A DNA stretch of 11,504 nucleotides, taken from Sulfurimonas sp. (GTDB lineage Bacteria > Campylobacterota > Campylobacteria > Campylobacterales > Sulfurimonadaceae). A program made the position numbers and the translations under genes. The stretch is from assembly GCA_003978475.1 (NCBI GenBank), contig QNZR01000165.1, positions 1 to 11,504 of the forward strand, written 5' to 3'. Below the pieces are notes generated by a model. It was not told where the DNA came from. It saw nothing but the letters and a program-made list of their open reading frames with translations, and made no database searches. Below are positions 1 to 7,268 of this stretch, piece by piece (position 1 is the first letter of the stretch; each line of letters starts with the position of its first letter).

Positions 1-35
1 TTCCCGAGTCGCTGTTTAAGAAGATGCGTCTATGA
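1..35 (+). CDS. 3' end of an upstream gene (partial)
   Basis: The reading frame starting at base 3 is open from the window edge and encodes PESLFKKMRL before a TGA at 33-35. That stop overlaps the ATG of the next gene as ATGA, a layout repeated at the next junction downstream, which supports a real, translationally coupled upstream gene. Ten residues are too few to assign a family. Because the partner downstream is a lipid-linked-sugar glycosyltransferase, another envelope-sugar gene would be plausible, but that is a guess. Confidence 0.45.
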   Translation, partial: PESLFKKMRL

Positions 36-1519
36 TATCTGCTTACACTAAAGAGATTCGTGCTGTTGTCATCATCTCTTTACTAAAGCTTCTGTTACTG
101 ATACTACTGCCGCTGACCGGAGATGAAGCCTATTTTATTACCTGGGCCCAACACCCTATGGCGGGCTATTACGATCATCCCCCCATGATTGGCTGGATCC
201 TCTACCTAATGAGTTTTATAAGTCATAACTATCTGTTTTACCGTCTCTTTGCCTTTGCCGCCATACTCATGGTGGCATATATACTCTACCGTATTGCCCG
301 AGTCTATGTCAACAAAGAGACGGCATTTTTAGTCGCGCTGGCACTGCTTGCCTCACCCGTTGAGATCCTCGTCATTATGATGACCAATGATGTACCACTC
401 CTGCTCTTTGGCTCCCTGGGCACACTGTTCTTGCTCTACTCCCTCCAAAAAGCCGCGTGGTTACGCTACGCATTACTCAGCGGTCTCTTTTTGGGACTGG
501 CATTTTTAAGCAAATATTTTGCAGTTTTTTTAATGCTCGGACTGCTCCTTTATGTACTGAGTACCTACCGAAGCAGAGCGCTGCGATCCGTCAGTGTTGT
601 CATAACGGTCATACTGCTTTTTGTAGCACAGAACCTCTACTTTAATTACCACAACTGCTGGAACAACATCATGTTCAACTTTTTCTCTCGTACCGCACAG
701 AGCCATTTTCAGCTTTCGAGTGTGCTCGGTTATCTGGCGTTGCTGCTCTACCTCATCACACCCTGGGGACTCTATTATCTGGTCACAGCGCGGGCACGTC
801 TGAAATCTACCGGCGTCATAAGACTTTGCGGCGCGATTTTAGCGGTAGCCCTGGGCATCTTTTTTATTGTCTCGCTTAAAAAAAGTATCGGTTTGCATTG
901 GCTGTTGCTTTTTGTACCCTATCTCTTTTTACTTTTTAGTATGCTAGATCGTGCGCAACTGCAAAAAATCATCCGTTTCAATGCCCGCTTCTCTTACCTG
1001 CATCTGGCGCTGCTTTTTGCTGTGTTAATCACACCCGTCTCCCTGTTTAAAGAACATAAAAGATACGCCGATGTTGTCCTGTTCACCCAACCTCAAAGTA
1101 TCTGCAGTGTCATTAACAACAGAGACCTCACCCCGCTTTTTGCCTACGGCTACTCTACCGCTTCACTGCTCTCATATCACTGTAAACGTGAGGTTCACAT
1201 GCTCTACAATACCAACAAATACGGACGGCTTGATGATAAACTATTCGATGTCCGAACGTTAAACAAACAAAACTTTTTCCTTCTGGACAAGCGGGCATTC
1301 AATGCGCATGACATGGCGCTGTTTGAAAGCACATGCCAGCAGGTGAATGTTGAATCATTGCGCATTGATGATGCCGCATTTTATCTGATGCAGTGTCAGC
1401 AATTTGACTATAATGCCTACAAGGAACAGATTCTTAAGCGTCTAAAAGCAAAATATTATACATTCCCTTCATGGTTACCTCGCGCTCCATGTTACTTTTT
1501 ACAACGGTATCATTTATGA
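32..1519 (+). CDS. Family 39 glycosyltransferase, ArnT/PMT-like integral membrane protein
   Basis: A 495-residue polytopic membrane protein. About ten hydrophobic segments lie between residues 10 and 337 (for example 10-29, 68-88, 97-118, 145-176, 185-203, 228-252, 264-281, 286-303, 322-337). A soluble domain follows from about 340 to 495. The first loop carries GDEAYF, with D31 and E32, followed by GYYDHPP at 45-51. This is the arrangement of GT39 enzymes (PMT_2/ArnT type), in which the loop acid is catalytic and the donor is a polyprenyl-phosphate sugar used on the outer face of the inner membrane. The acceptor (lipid A, glycan or protein) cannot be told from sequence. The start ATG overlaps the upstream stop (ATGA), and the stop overlaps the start of the phosphatase gene (ATGA), so the genes are probably co-translated. 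Confidence is high for the family and low for the substrate. Confidence 0.85.
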   Translation: MISAYTKEIRAVVIISLLKLLLLILLPLTGDEAYFITWAQHPMAGYYDHPPMIGWILYLMSFISHNYLFYRLFAFAAILMVAYILYRIARVYVNKETAFLVALALLASPVEILVIMMTNDVPLLLFGSLGTLFLLYSLQKAAWLRYALLSGLFLGLAFLSKYFAVFLMLGLLLYVLSTYRSRALRSVSVVITVILLFVAQNLYFNYHNCWNNIMFNFFSRTAQSHFQLSSVLGYLALLLYLITPWGLYYLVTARARLKSTGVIRLCGAILAVALGIFFIVSLKKSIGLHWLLLFVPYLFLLFSMLDRAQLQKIIRFNARFSYLHLALLFAVLITPVSLFKEHKRYADVVLFTQPQSICSVINNRDLTPLFAYGYSTASLLSYHCKREVHMLYNTNKYGRLDDKLFDVRTLNKQNFFLLDKRAFNAHDMALFESTCQQVNVESLRIDDAAFYLMQCQQFDYNAYKEQILKRLKAKYYTFPSWLPRAPCYFLQRYHL

Positions 1520-2103
1520 CTCTGGCACTGTTTGATTTTGACGGCACCATTACCGCCAAAGACTCACTGGAAGCATTCACCATCTTTGCCCGAGGTGCGC
1601 AACGCTACTACCTCGGATTACTCTACCTGAGCCCTGTGCTGCTGTTATACAAACTCAAAATCATTCCCAATTACCGTGCTAAAGAGATCTTTTTAGCACA
1701 CTTTTTTAAAGGGATGTCGCACAGGGAATTTAGCCGTTTGGGGCGGGAATATGCCCTGTGTGGCATTGATAAAATTGTTCGAAAAAAAGCGCTTCAGACC
1801 CTGAAGAAGCATCAACAACACGGCGATACCGTCGTGATTGTCTCGGCATCGGCACAATGCTGGCTTGAAGCATGGTGCCGGCGCAACGGCATAGCACTGA
1901 TCGCTACGACTTTGGCATTTCCCGACGGCATCTTCAATGGACGACTCCAAAGTAAAAACTGTTACGGCATCGAAAAGGTCAATCGCCTTAAAGCGCGCTA
2001 CGATCTCAAAGCATTCGATACCATCTACGCCTATGGCGACAGTGAAGGCGACAGAGAACTCCTGGCTCTGGCAACTCATGCCTTCTATAAACCGTTTCGA
2101 TAA
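1516..2103 (+). CDS. HAD superfamily subfamily IB phosphatase
   Basis: A 195-residue protein with all four HAD motifs: DFDGT with D7 and D9 (nucleophile and acid/base), the motif II serine S110 in VIVSAS, the motif III lysine K154 in GIEKVNRL, and GDSEGD at 174-179 with D175 and D179 for Mg2+ binding. A helical cap lies at about residues 15-95. This matches the HAD-IB group (SerB/CicA-like hydrolases), which are Mg2+-dependent phosphomonoesterases; the substrate is unknown. The ATG at 1516 is chosen because it overlaps the glycosyltransferase TGA (ATGA) and puts the DxDGT motif at the usual distance from the N-terminus. An ATG 45 bases upstream would add residues with no family match. No Shine-Dalgarno sequence precedes it, consistent with translational coupling. 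The pairing with the glycosyltransferase suggests a role in lipid-linked or phosphorylated sugar metabolism, by context only. Confidence 0.85.
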   Translation: MTLALFDFDGTITAKDSLEAFTIFARGAQRYYLGLLYLSPVLLLYKLKIIPNYRAKEIFLAHFFKGMSHREFSRLGREYALCGIDKIVRKKALQTLKKHQQHGDTVVIVSASAQCWLEAWCRRNGIALIATTLAFPDGIFNGRLQSKNCYGIEKVNRLKARYDLKAFDTIYAYGDSEGDRELLALATHAFYKPFR

Positions 2104-2104
2104 T

Positions 2105-2134
2105 ATTACATCTGTAGGCATCCTGTCATATAAT
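2105..2134 (+). promoter_or_regulatory. Candidate sigma70 promoter for dinB
   Basis: The 67-base spacer after the phosphatase gene contains a perfect TATAAT at 2129-2134. ATTACA at 2105-2110 lies 18 bases upstream and matches 4 of 6 bases of the -35 consensus. The predicted transcript would begin near 2141, about 30 bases before the dinB ATG. Campylobacterota sigma70 promoters are known to rely on the -10 more than the -35. This is inferred from sequence only. Confidence 0.45.
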
Positions 2135-2170
2135 ACATCATCGACCAATATTTCATGTACACTTCAAAGT

Positions 2171-3445
2171 ATGAAAATACATGTCGATCTGGACTGCTTT
2201 TTTGTATCGGCTGAAAGAACGCGTGATGCGTCACTTATGGGCATTCCCGTTGCCATCGGCGGACGGGGCGATCCATACATTTTTTCACACACGGCCATAC
2301 CACAGCAATGCAACCTTGAGGTAAGCGGGGCCTTTTTGGGAACTTTTTTTCAAAGCTATGATGCCCATACAGATGATCGTGCCAAGTTTATTGATGCCGA
2401 TGGACGCATTCGCGGTATTTTAACGGCAGTCAGCTATGAGGCCAGAGCCTACGGCATTACGACGGCAATGAGCATTCGCGAGGCACTGGAACGCTGTGAA
2501 CATCTAATCATCAAAGCACCCGATATGCAGTTGTACCAGCATCTTTCCCGGGAACTCCACAGCTTTTTACATACACGTATTCCTCTTTTGGAACAGGCAA
2601 GTATTGATGAGTTTTACGGTGATCTCGACGGCTGGATTGCCGATGAAGATGTCGACGTGTTTATTAATACCCTGCGTCATGACATTGCCGCAGAGCTGCA
2701 TCTTCCCGTCTCCATTGGCGCATCTCCTACCAAAAGCATTGCCAAACTCGCCACCTCGTCTGCCAAACCTTTCGGCTGCAAAGTCATCCGCGCAGACGAG
2801 GTACTGTCGTTTATTGAACCCGTTGCCGTTGCCACTTTTCCCGGTATCGGTCGTGCCATGCAACGGCAACTCTCACGCTATAACATTCAGACCCTCGGTG
2901 ATCTGGTACGCGCCAAGGCGCTGCTCCATGCCATGAGCCCCTATGCGGCGTCTCTATATACCAAAGTATGCGGTCATGATGACGATGCCGTCTCACCCCA
3001 CCGTCCCCGAAAATCTATTGGTATCTCCCGCGCTTTTGATCCCATCATGGATCGTCCGGAATTGCGCCGGCGTATCCTCATTTTAAGTCGCCACCTTGCC
3101 TTTGCCGTGATGCGTTTAAATGTTCTTCCGACGACATTTCGCGTCGCTATTCGTTACGAAATGTCACAACACACACATGCTACGGCAACCCGATGCCGTC
3201 TCTTTCATGAACAGTGGTTTAAAACACTGATTTTAACCCTGTTTGAGCAGGCGGAGCAGCACCGACGGTTGCGCATCCTGCATCTGAGTATCAGCTGTTC
3301 GCAATTTACATGTAATTCCAAACGCACCCTCTCGCTACTGGAGTTTCAACACGACACCACCGGACGCAAACTCTCACAAAGTATGCAACAGATGCAGCAA
3401 AAGTATGGTCTAAATATCTTACGGTGGGGGAGCGAACTTTCATGA
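2171..3445 (+). CDS. dinB: DNA polymerase IV (Y-family translesion polymerase)
   Basis: A 424-residue Y-family polymerase. The palm opens with HVDLDCFF: D6 and D8 bind catalytic metal, and F11 sits at the steric-gate position. SYEAR at 88-92 and SIDEFYGDL from 144 follow, with D146 and E147 completing the catalytic acids. The thumb hairpin motif FPGIG is at 223-227, and the little-finger domain is about 280-400. TLSLL at 386-390 could be a weak beta-clamp contact. The protein performs error-prone synthesis past damaged template bases. Between GGR (30-32) and RGIL (81-84) there are about 45 extra residues compared with E. coli DinB; from memory, Campylobacterota DinB proteins often carry such an insert. 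The ATG at 2171 is chosen because the catalytic DxD then falls at residue 6. The frame is open further upstream, but that stretch overlaps the phosphatase gene and matches nothing in the family. No strong ribosome binding site is visible. Confidence 0.93.
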   Translation: MKIHVDLDCFFVSAERTRDASLMGIPVAIGGRGDPYIFSHTAIPQQCNLEVSGAFLGTFFQSYDAHTDDRAKFIDADGRIRGILTAVSYEARAYGITTAMSIREALERCEHLIIKAPDMQLYQHLSRELHSFLHTRIPLLEQASIDEFYGDLDGWIADEDVDVFINTLRHDIAAELHLPVSIGASPTKSIAKLATSSAKPFGCKVIRADEVLSFIEPVAVATFPGIGRAMQRQLSRYNIQTLGDLVRAKALLHAMSPYAASLYTKVCGHDDDAVSPHRPRKSIGISRAFDPIMDRPELRRRILILSRHLAFAVMRLNVLPTTFRVAIRYEMSQHTHATATRCRLFHEQWFKTLILTLFEQAEQHRRLRILHLSISCSQFTCNSKRTLSLLEFQHDTTGRKLSQSMQQMQQKYGLNILRWGSELS

Positions 3446-3470
3446 TATTTTTATATAAACAGGCTATAAT
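3442..3470 (+). promoter_or_regulatory. Candidate sigma70 promoter for the lipase-DUF234 pair
   Basis: In the spacer after dinB, a perfect TATAAT at 3465-3470 is preceded at 17 bases by ATGATA (3442-3447), a 4 of 6 match to the -35 consensus. The A/T-rich tract between them is typical of Campylobacterota promoters. The predicted transcript starts near 3477 and gives a leader of about 28 bases. The -35 overlaps the dinB stop codon. No inverted repeat or operator is evident. Confidence 0.55.
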
Positions 3471-3492
3471 GTTCCACTTCAAGAATCAGAAC

Positions 3493-3499
3493 AAAGGAA
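3493..3499 (+). promoter_or_regulatory. Ribosome binding site fixing the lipase start
   Basis: AAAGGAA lies 5 bases before the ATG at 3505. It settles the start in favour of the one giving a clean lipoprotein signal peptide, rather than possible starts further upstream in the same frame that would put charged residues before the hydrophobic core. Confidence 0.7.
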
Positions 3500-3504
3500 T
3501 TCTC

Positions 3505-5499
3505 ATGTTACATTATTTGGCACTCCCGTTAGCAGCATTGCTTCTTGTCGGTTGCGGTAATGATATCACTTTGGCAAAAAAGTCTGACCTTCCGGCGGGA
3601 TACGCCCTGTTTGAAAAGTCCAAAGGCAATATTCCGTACCCCAATGACATTCTCTTTGCCGGTTCTACGGACGGTACCCTTAATATTCCTGTCAGTTCTG
3701 ATACCGGTGATGCCGAAGCGGCACTTACCCACGCCCTTAACTCACTCGACGGCTTCTCAACCACATCACCCATCAGCATCGGCATTTCAGGAGACCTTGA
3801 CGCAAGCACCCTTCCGGGCAATGTTCACCTCTACAAGGTTCTGACACAAGCTTCTGCCGCTACCATGATGATTCCTGCCGTCGGCGGCATCGTTTCTGAA
3901 CTTACCTTTGGAACGGACTATGTCGCGACCCTCAGCAATGATAAACTACTGATTTTACCCACCAAACCACTCGAAAGCCATAGCAGCTATATGGTGGTCA
4001 TTACCAACGGTGTCACCAACAGTGACGGGCAGCACCTCGTTCCCGATACCACCATGTCATTACTTTTAAGTGACCAAACCATTATAGCAGGCGGTATTCC
4101 CTATTTTAATCCCGATGCTACCGACAATACCAACGCCATCTTCAGTGTAGAAGGGTTACGCCAGATCACGCAGGCCATGATTGCTCAGGCTCAAACGCAG
4201 GGTATTGCACGTGACAATATTGCAGCAATTTGGAGCTTCACCACCCAAAGCATCGGCAAGGTGAGTCGTGCCATGGTGGCACACAATCCTCAGGCACGGC
4301 TGCGCGCTCACGATACCAATCTCACCACAGCAGCTATTGGTGCCTACGGTTTTGCCGATATTTATACCGGAACACTCCGTGACCTTCCCTACTATCTTGG
4401 CAGTGAGAATGCGGCACTCACCACGGCCTTTCATGATGCCAACGGTTCATTGCACGTCACATCGCTTCCTCTTGAGCTTTCGCAGAAAACCGTTCCCCTT
4501 CTGGTAACGCTTCCCAATGCTTCTTCCAACATGCAAATGCCCGCGCAAGGCTGGCCGGTTGTGATTTTTCAACATGGCATTACTCAAAACCGTACCAATC
4601 TCCTAGCCATTGCCGATGCTCTGGCACGTGCCGGCTATGCAGCCGTAGCCATTGATCTGCCGCTGCACGGTATTGTCGATACGCAAAGCCCGTTTTACAT
4701 GCCCTCACATGAACGCACCTTTGATCTGGACATCATTAACAATGATACCGGAGCACCGACACCCGACGGTATTATCGACCCCTCGGGAAAACACTATCTC
4801 AACCTTAGCAATCTTTTAGTTGCCCGCGACAACATCCGTCAAAGCACCTCAGATCTCATAGCACTTAAAAATGCTCTTGCTTCCGCGGAAGGCGTACCGC
4901 TTGATGCCTCACGTGTTGCCTTTTTGGGTCACTCGCTCGGTACCATTGCCGCTTTTGGTTTTTTAGCAGATGCACAACTTGAAAGTACCGTACTGGCTAT
5001 GCCGGGTGGCGGGATTGCACAGTTTTTGAGCCATTCCGAATCTTTTGGTCAGGAGATTCGTGACGGACTCTACGCTGCTGCCGGCATTGAACCTGAGAGC
5101 ACCCGATACAACCAGTTTATGCTCACGGCACAAACCATCCTGGACGATGCCGATGCCATTAACTATGCCGCCGATGTCGGTAGCAAACAAGATATTTTTG
5201 CCGTAGAAGTTCTTAATGATGCCACCATTCCCAACACTGTTGCTACCGCACCGCTTAGTGGTACCGAACCTCTGTTAACCCTGCTCAATGCCACACATAC
5301 CATTGCCCCCAACACCGCCGGCAATGTCACGTTTCTCAAAAACAGTGTCGCACGCTTTACCGTAGGGGGGCACAGTTCTCTGCTCAGCCCCGAAGCGTCT
5401 GCCGAAGCTACTCAAGAGATGCAGGCACAAATTGCGTCGTTTATCGGCTCGAAAGCCGCGGCAATTCAAGTCACCAACAACACCATATTACAGCCCTAA
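3505..5499 (+). CDS. Lipoprotein esterase/lipase, VolA/Pla-1/cef-like alpha/beta hydrolase
   Basis: A 664-residue protein with a type II signal peptide: a hydrophobic run to residue 16, then lipobox LVGC with the lipidated cysteine at C17. It should be exported and anchored in a membrane; glycine at +2 gives no inner-membrane retention signal by the E. coli rule. The N-terminal half (about 40-330) contains PYPNDILF and DGTLNIP, then ALNSLDGFSTTSPI. These resemble the N-terminal region of the Pla-1/cef family of extracellular lipases, which includes Vibrio VolA, a surface lysophospholipase. The C-terminal half (about 330-650) is an alpha/beta hydrolase with the oxyanion region FQHGITQNR (355-363), nucleophile elbow GHSLG (S477), likely acid D572 and likely base H623 in GGHSS. 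It probably cleaves lipid or other acyl esters at the cell surface or in the periplasm; the substrate is not determinable. It has its own promoter and shares a transcript with the DUF234 gene. Confidence 0.8.
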   Translation: MLHYLALPLAALLLVGCGNDITLAKKSDLPAGYALFEKSKGNIPYPNDILFAGSTDGTLNIPVSSDTGDAEAALTHALNSLDGFSTTSPISIGISGDLDASTLPGNVHLYKVLTQASAATMMIPAVGGIVSELTFGTDYVATLSNDKLLILPTKPLESHSSYMVVITNGVTNSDGQHLVPDTTMSLLLSDQTIIAGGIPYFNPDATDNTNAIFSVEGLRQITQAMIAQAQTQGIARDNIAAIWSFTTQSIGKVSRAMVAHNPQARLRAHDTNLTTAAIGAYGFADIYTGTLRDLPYYLGSENAALTTAFHDANGSLHVTSLPLELSQKTVPLLVTLPNASSNMQMPAQGWPVVIFQHGITQNRTNLLAIADALARAGYAAVAIDLPLHGIVDTQSPFYMPSHERTFDLDIINNDTGAPTPDGIIDPSGKHYLNLSNLLVARDNIRQSTSDLIALKNALASAEGVPLDASRVAFLGHSLGTIAAFGFLADAQLESTVLAMPGGGIAQFLSHSESFGQEIRDGLYAAAGIEPESTRYNQFMLTAQTILDDADAINYAADVGSKQDIFAVEVLNDATIPNTVATAPLSGTEPLLTLLNATHTIAPNTAGNVTFLKNSVARFTVGGHSSLLSPEASAEATQEMQAQIASFIGSKAAAIQVTNNTILQP

Positions 5500-6450
5500 T
5501 TGCAGCCGCCGTCACTGTGGGAGCCGCAGGGTGGCTCTAACGACCTTTTAACACTTTTTCAAATATTCTATAGCCGGCACCAGCCCTACGATATGGAACG
5601 GCTTGTCGAGTTTTTTAGTGTTTTTGGCGGGAGCACGGTCGCCATCGATATTGATGCACCGATTGAGCACGAGATTGTGTCCCACATTTTAGAGGACTAC
5701 GGAACGTTTTACAATGCTATGAGTGAACTGATAGTCCATGATACAACCTATGCCGGGCTCTTGCGTGCCATTGCCAAAGGAGACCGCCGTACCCACTCGG
5801 CTTTCAGGCGTGCCCGTCTGGGTGAACAAAAAGGCAATGATGCCTTGGCCTTTCTTATTGAGCTGCACCTGCTTGAACGTGAAACGTCGCGGGAGACCCC
5901 ACTCACCAAATATGCTGCGCATCAGAAACGTCCCAAAGCCATTGCCCGTCATAAAATCTCGGATAAACTGCGCATTACTTTACCGTTCGTACGCTTTTGG
6001 TTTTATTTCATCAGTCCCCATCACCATAGTATTATCAACGGAGATTATGAACCTTTTTTAGAAGCATTCACAACCCATCAAAGCAGTTTTTGCAGCTATA
6101 TTTATGAACAGTTAAATCTCTATCTGCTTTATCAGACATTTCAGGATGATCCCATCATTGATGCCAAAAGTTACTGGGATCGTCAGGTGGAAATTGACAT
6201 TTTGGCTCTGACACAAAAAATGAAAAGTATTGTTGGTGAATGCAAATGGACCAATCATAAAATGAATAAAAAAGAGTGGGGAAAGCTTAAGGAGAAATGT
6301 GCTCTCATCGGTTTACGTCCGGAATACACTGCTCTATTTAGCAAGCGAGGCTTCTCCAATGAACTGCGTTCCATGCAAAGTAGCACGCTCCTACTCTTTG
6401 AAGCCCATGATTTAGAGTCGCTTGTACACCCCTTAACTTACAATGCGTAA
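5500..6450 (+). CDS. Stand-alone DUF234-type protein with PD-(D/E)XK nuclease signature
   Basis: A 316-residue protein matching the C-terminal part of archaeal-type ATPase/DUF234 proteins, but with no Walker A or B motif, so the AAA module is absent. In order: a small helical region (20-80), a winged-helix-like segment (about 84-126, ending ELHLLERE), ISDKLRITLPFVRFWFYFISP at about 153-172 (the family's conserved join), then a nuclease-like core. That core has E231-I-D233 and G246-E-C-K249 in the spacing of PD-(D/E)XK enzymes, followed by KW and a basic stretch. It may bind or cut nucleic acid, but activity is unproven. The TTG at 5500 directly follows the lipase TAA in the same frame and has no Shine-Dalgarno. 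It is preferred because residues 16-45 look like family sequence. The first ATG, at 5593, would give 285 residues. Confidence 0.7.
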   Translation: MQPPSLWEPQGGSNDLLTLFQIFYSRHQPYDMERLVEFFSVFGGSTVAIDIDAPIEHEIVSHILEDYGTFYNAMSELIVHDTTYAGLLRAIAKGDRRTHSAFRRARLGEQKGNDALAFLIELHLLERETSRETPLTKYAAHQKRPKAIARHKISDKLRITLPFVRFWFYFISPHHHSIINGDYEPFLEAFTTHQSSFCSYIYEQLNLYLLYQTFQDDPIIDAKSYWDRQVEIDILALTQKMKSIVGECKWTNHKMNKKEWGKLKEKCALIGLRPEYTALFSKRGFSNELRSMQSSTLLLFEAHDLESLVHPLTYNA

Positions 6451-7224
6451 GGCGGTATATGCCTCCTGAAGCAGTTGAAACTTCTGCGTATAACGATGGA
6501 CAATTTTGCTGTCTTCACTGTAGACTCGATCGGGATGGTACACCCGTGCCAGCTTTTTATAGCTCCGCTTCAACGCATCCTGACTCGCGCCGACATGACA
6601 CTCCAGCACCGTATAGTGCTGCATCATCGTGTGAATCTCATGTTCTTCAAACTCTTTATCATAATAGATGTCATAAAGTCGCTGCATTAACAGACTGTCA
6701 TAATAGTATTGCAGTTGAAAATGCAGCGCATGGTGTTTGTTCATAAGACGTTCAAAGCGTACTTTGGCTTTGTCATCATTCAGACTCACCACCATACTGC
6801 TGGTATCAATATGCTCAATATAGTCCTCAAGCTGTGCTGAGAGATAGCCCATAACAAAAGGGTTGGGAGTATACAAAGAGAGTGCAACCGTTGTTGCATC
6901 AGAGGCAAAAAGTTCAATGCCGACGCACTCCCGTTCACTGAGGGAATGTAGCTCAATCTTAATCGGTTTGTCCGAATATTTCAAAATGGACTTCAGGTAG
7001 AAACTTTCACTGTATTCATGGGCAATAGCATAGTGACTGCAAAGCTGGCGAATAAAGCGCTCTCGCTCCCGAACATACGCTTTATGGTGAAAGATCAGCA
7101 TGGCACCCGGTAAAAAAAGCGCCTCTTTCATATGTAAGCGGATGTATGCCTGCATCCATGGTGCATTAATGGTTTTGAAATCGGACCGTATTCGTACCAA
7201 ATTATGCTCTAATATAATCTCCAT
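6433..7224 (-). CDS. Protein with C-terminal J-domain (DnaJ family co-chaperone-like)
   Basis: A 263-residue soluble protein. The last 60 residues (about 203-263) form a J-domain: HYTVLECHVGAS, KRSYKKLARVYHPDRV with the essential HPD triad at 230-232, then FQLLQEAYTALR. J-domains stimulate Hsp70 (DnaK) ATPase. There is no G/F linker, zinc finger or DnaJ C-terminal domain, so it is not DnaJ or CbpA. The N-terminal 200 residues are not a family I recognise. They have no signal peptide or membrane segment and are rich in aromatic and charged residues, so they probably define the client. The ATG at 7224 is chosen because AAGGAG lies 6 bases upstream; earlier in-frame ATGs lack such a site. It is the last gene of the minus-strand operon, 44 bases after the amidase, and its end overlaps the convergent DUF234 gene by 18 bases. 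Confidence 0.8.
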   Translation of the reverse strand: MEIILEHNLVRIRSDFKTINAPWMQAYIRLHMKEALFLPGAMLIFHHKAYVRERERFIRQLCSHYAIAHEYSESFYLKSILKYSDKPIKIELHSLSERECVGIELFASDATTVALSLYTPNPFVMGYLSAQLEDYIEHIDTSSMVVSLNDDKAKVRFERLMNKHHALHFQLQYYYDSLLMQRLYDIYYDKEFEEHEIHTMMQHYTVLECHVGASQDALKRSYKKLARVYHPDRVYSEDSKIVHRYTQKFQLLQEAYTALRIVS

Positions 7225-7230
7225 TGACAG

Positions 7231-7236
7231 CTCCTT
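7231..7236 (-). promoter_or_regulatory. Ribosome binding site fixing the J-domain gene start
   Basis: On the minus strand, AAGGAG is followed after 6 bases by the ATG at 7224. It argues against the upstream in-frame ATGs (MSMKELS...), one of which overlaps this site. Confidence 0.75.
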
Positions 7237-7268
7237 CATGCTCATACCCAAGCAAAAAGAGTTCCAGA

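Noticed and set aside
1693..2148. A 151-codon minus-strand frame across the end of the phosphatase gene
   Set aside because: It runs antisense to a gene with all HAD motifs and has no domain or start signal of its own.
1937..2170. A possible 78-residue N-terminal extension of DinB
   Set aside because: The extension overlaps the phosphatase gene in another frame, shows no polymerase sequence, and the ATG at 2171 places the catalytic DxD at its usual distance from the N-terminus.
5521..5537. Hairpin GAGCC-N7-GGCTC near the 5' end of the DUF234 gene
   Set aside because: The stem is only 5-6 bp with no T-run and lies in coding sequence; it could arise by chance in GC-rich codons, so I do not call a terminator or attenuator.
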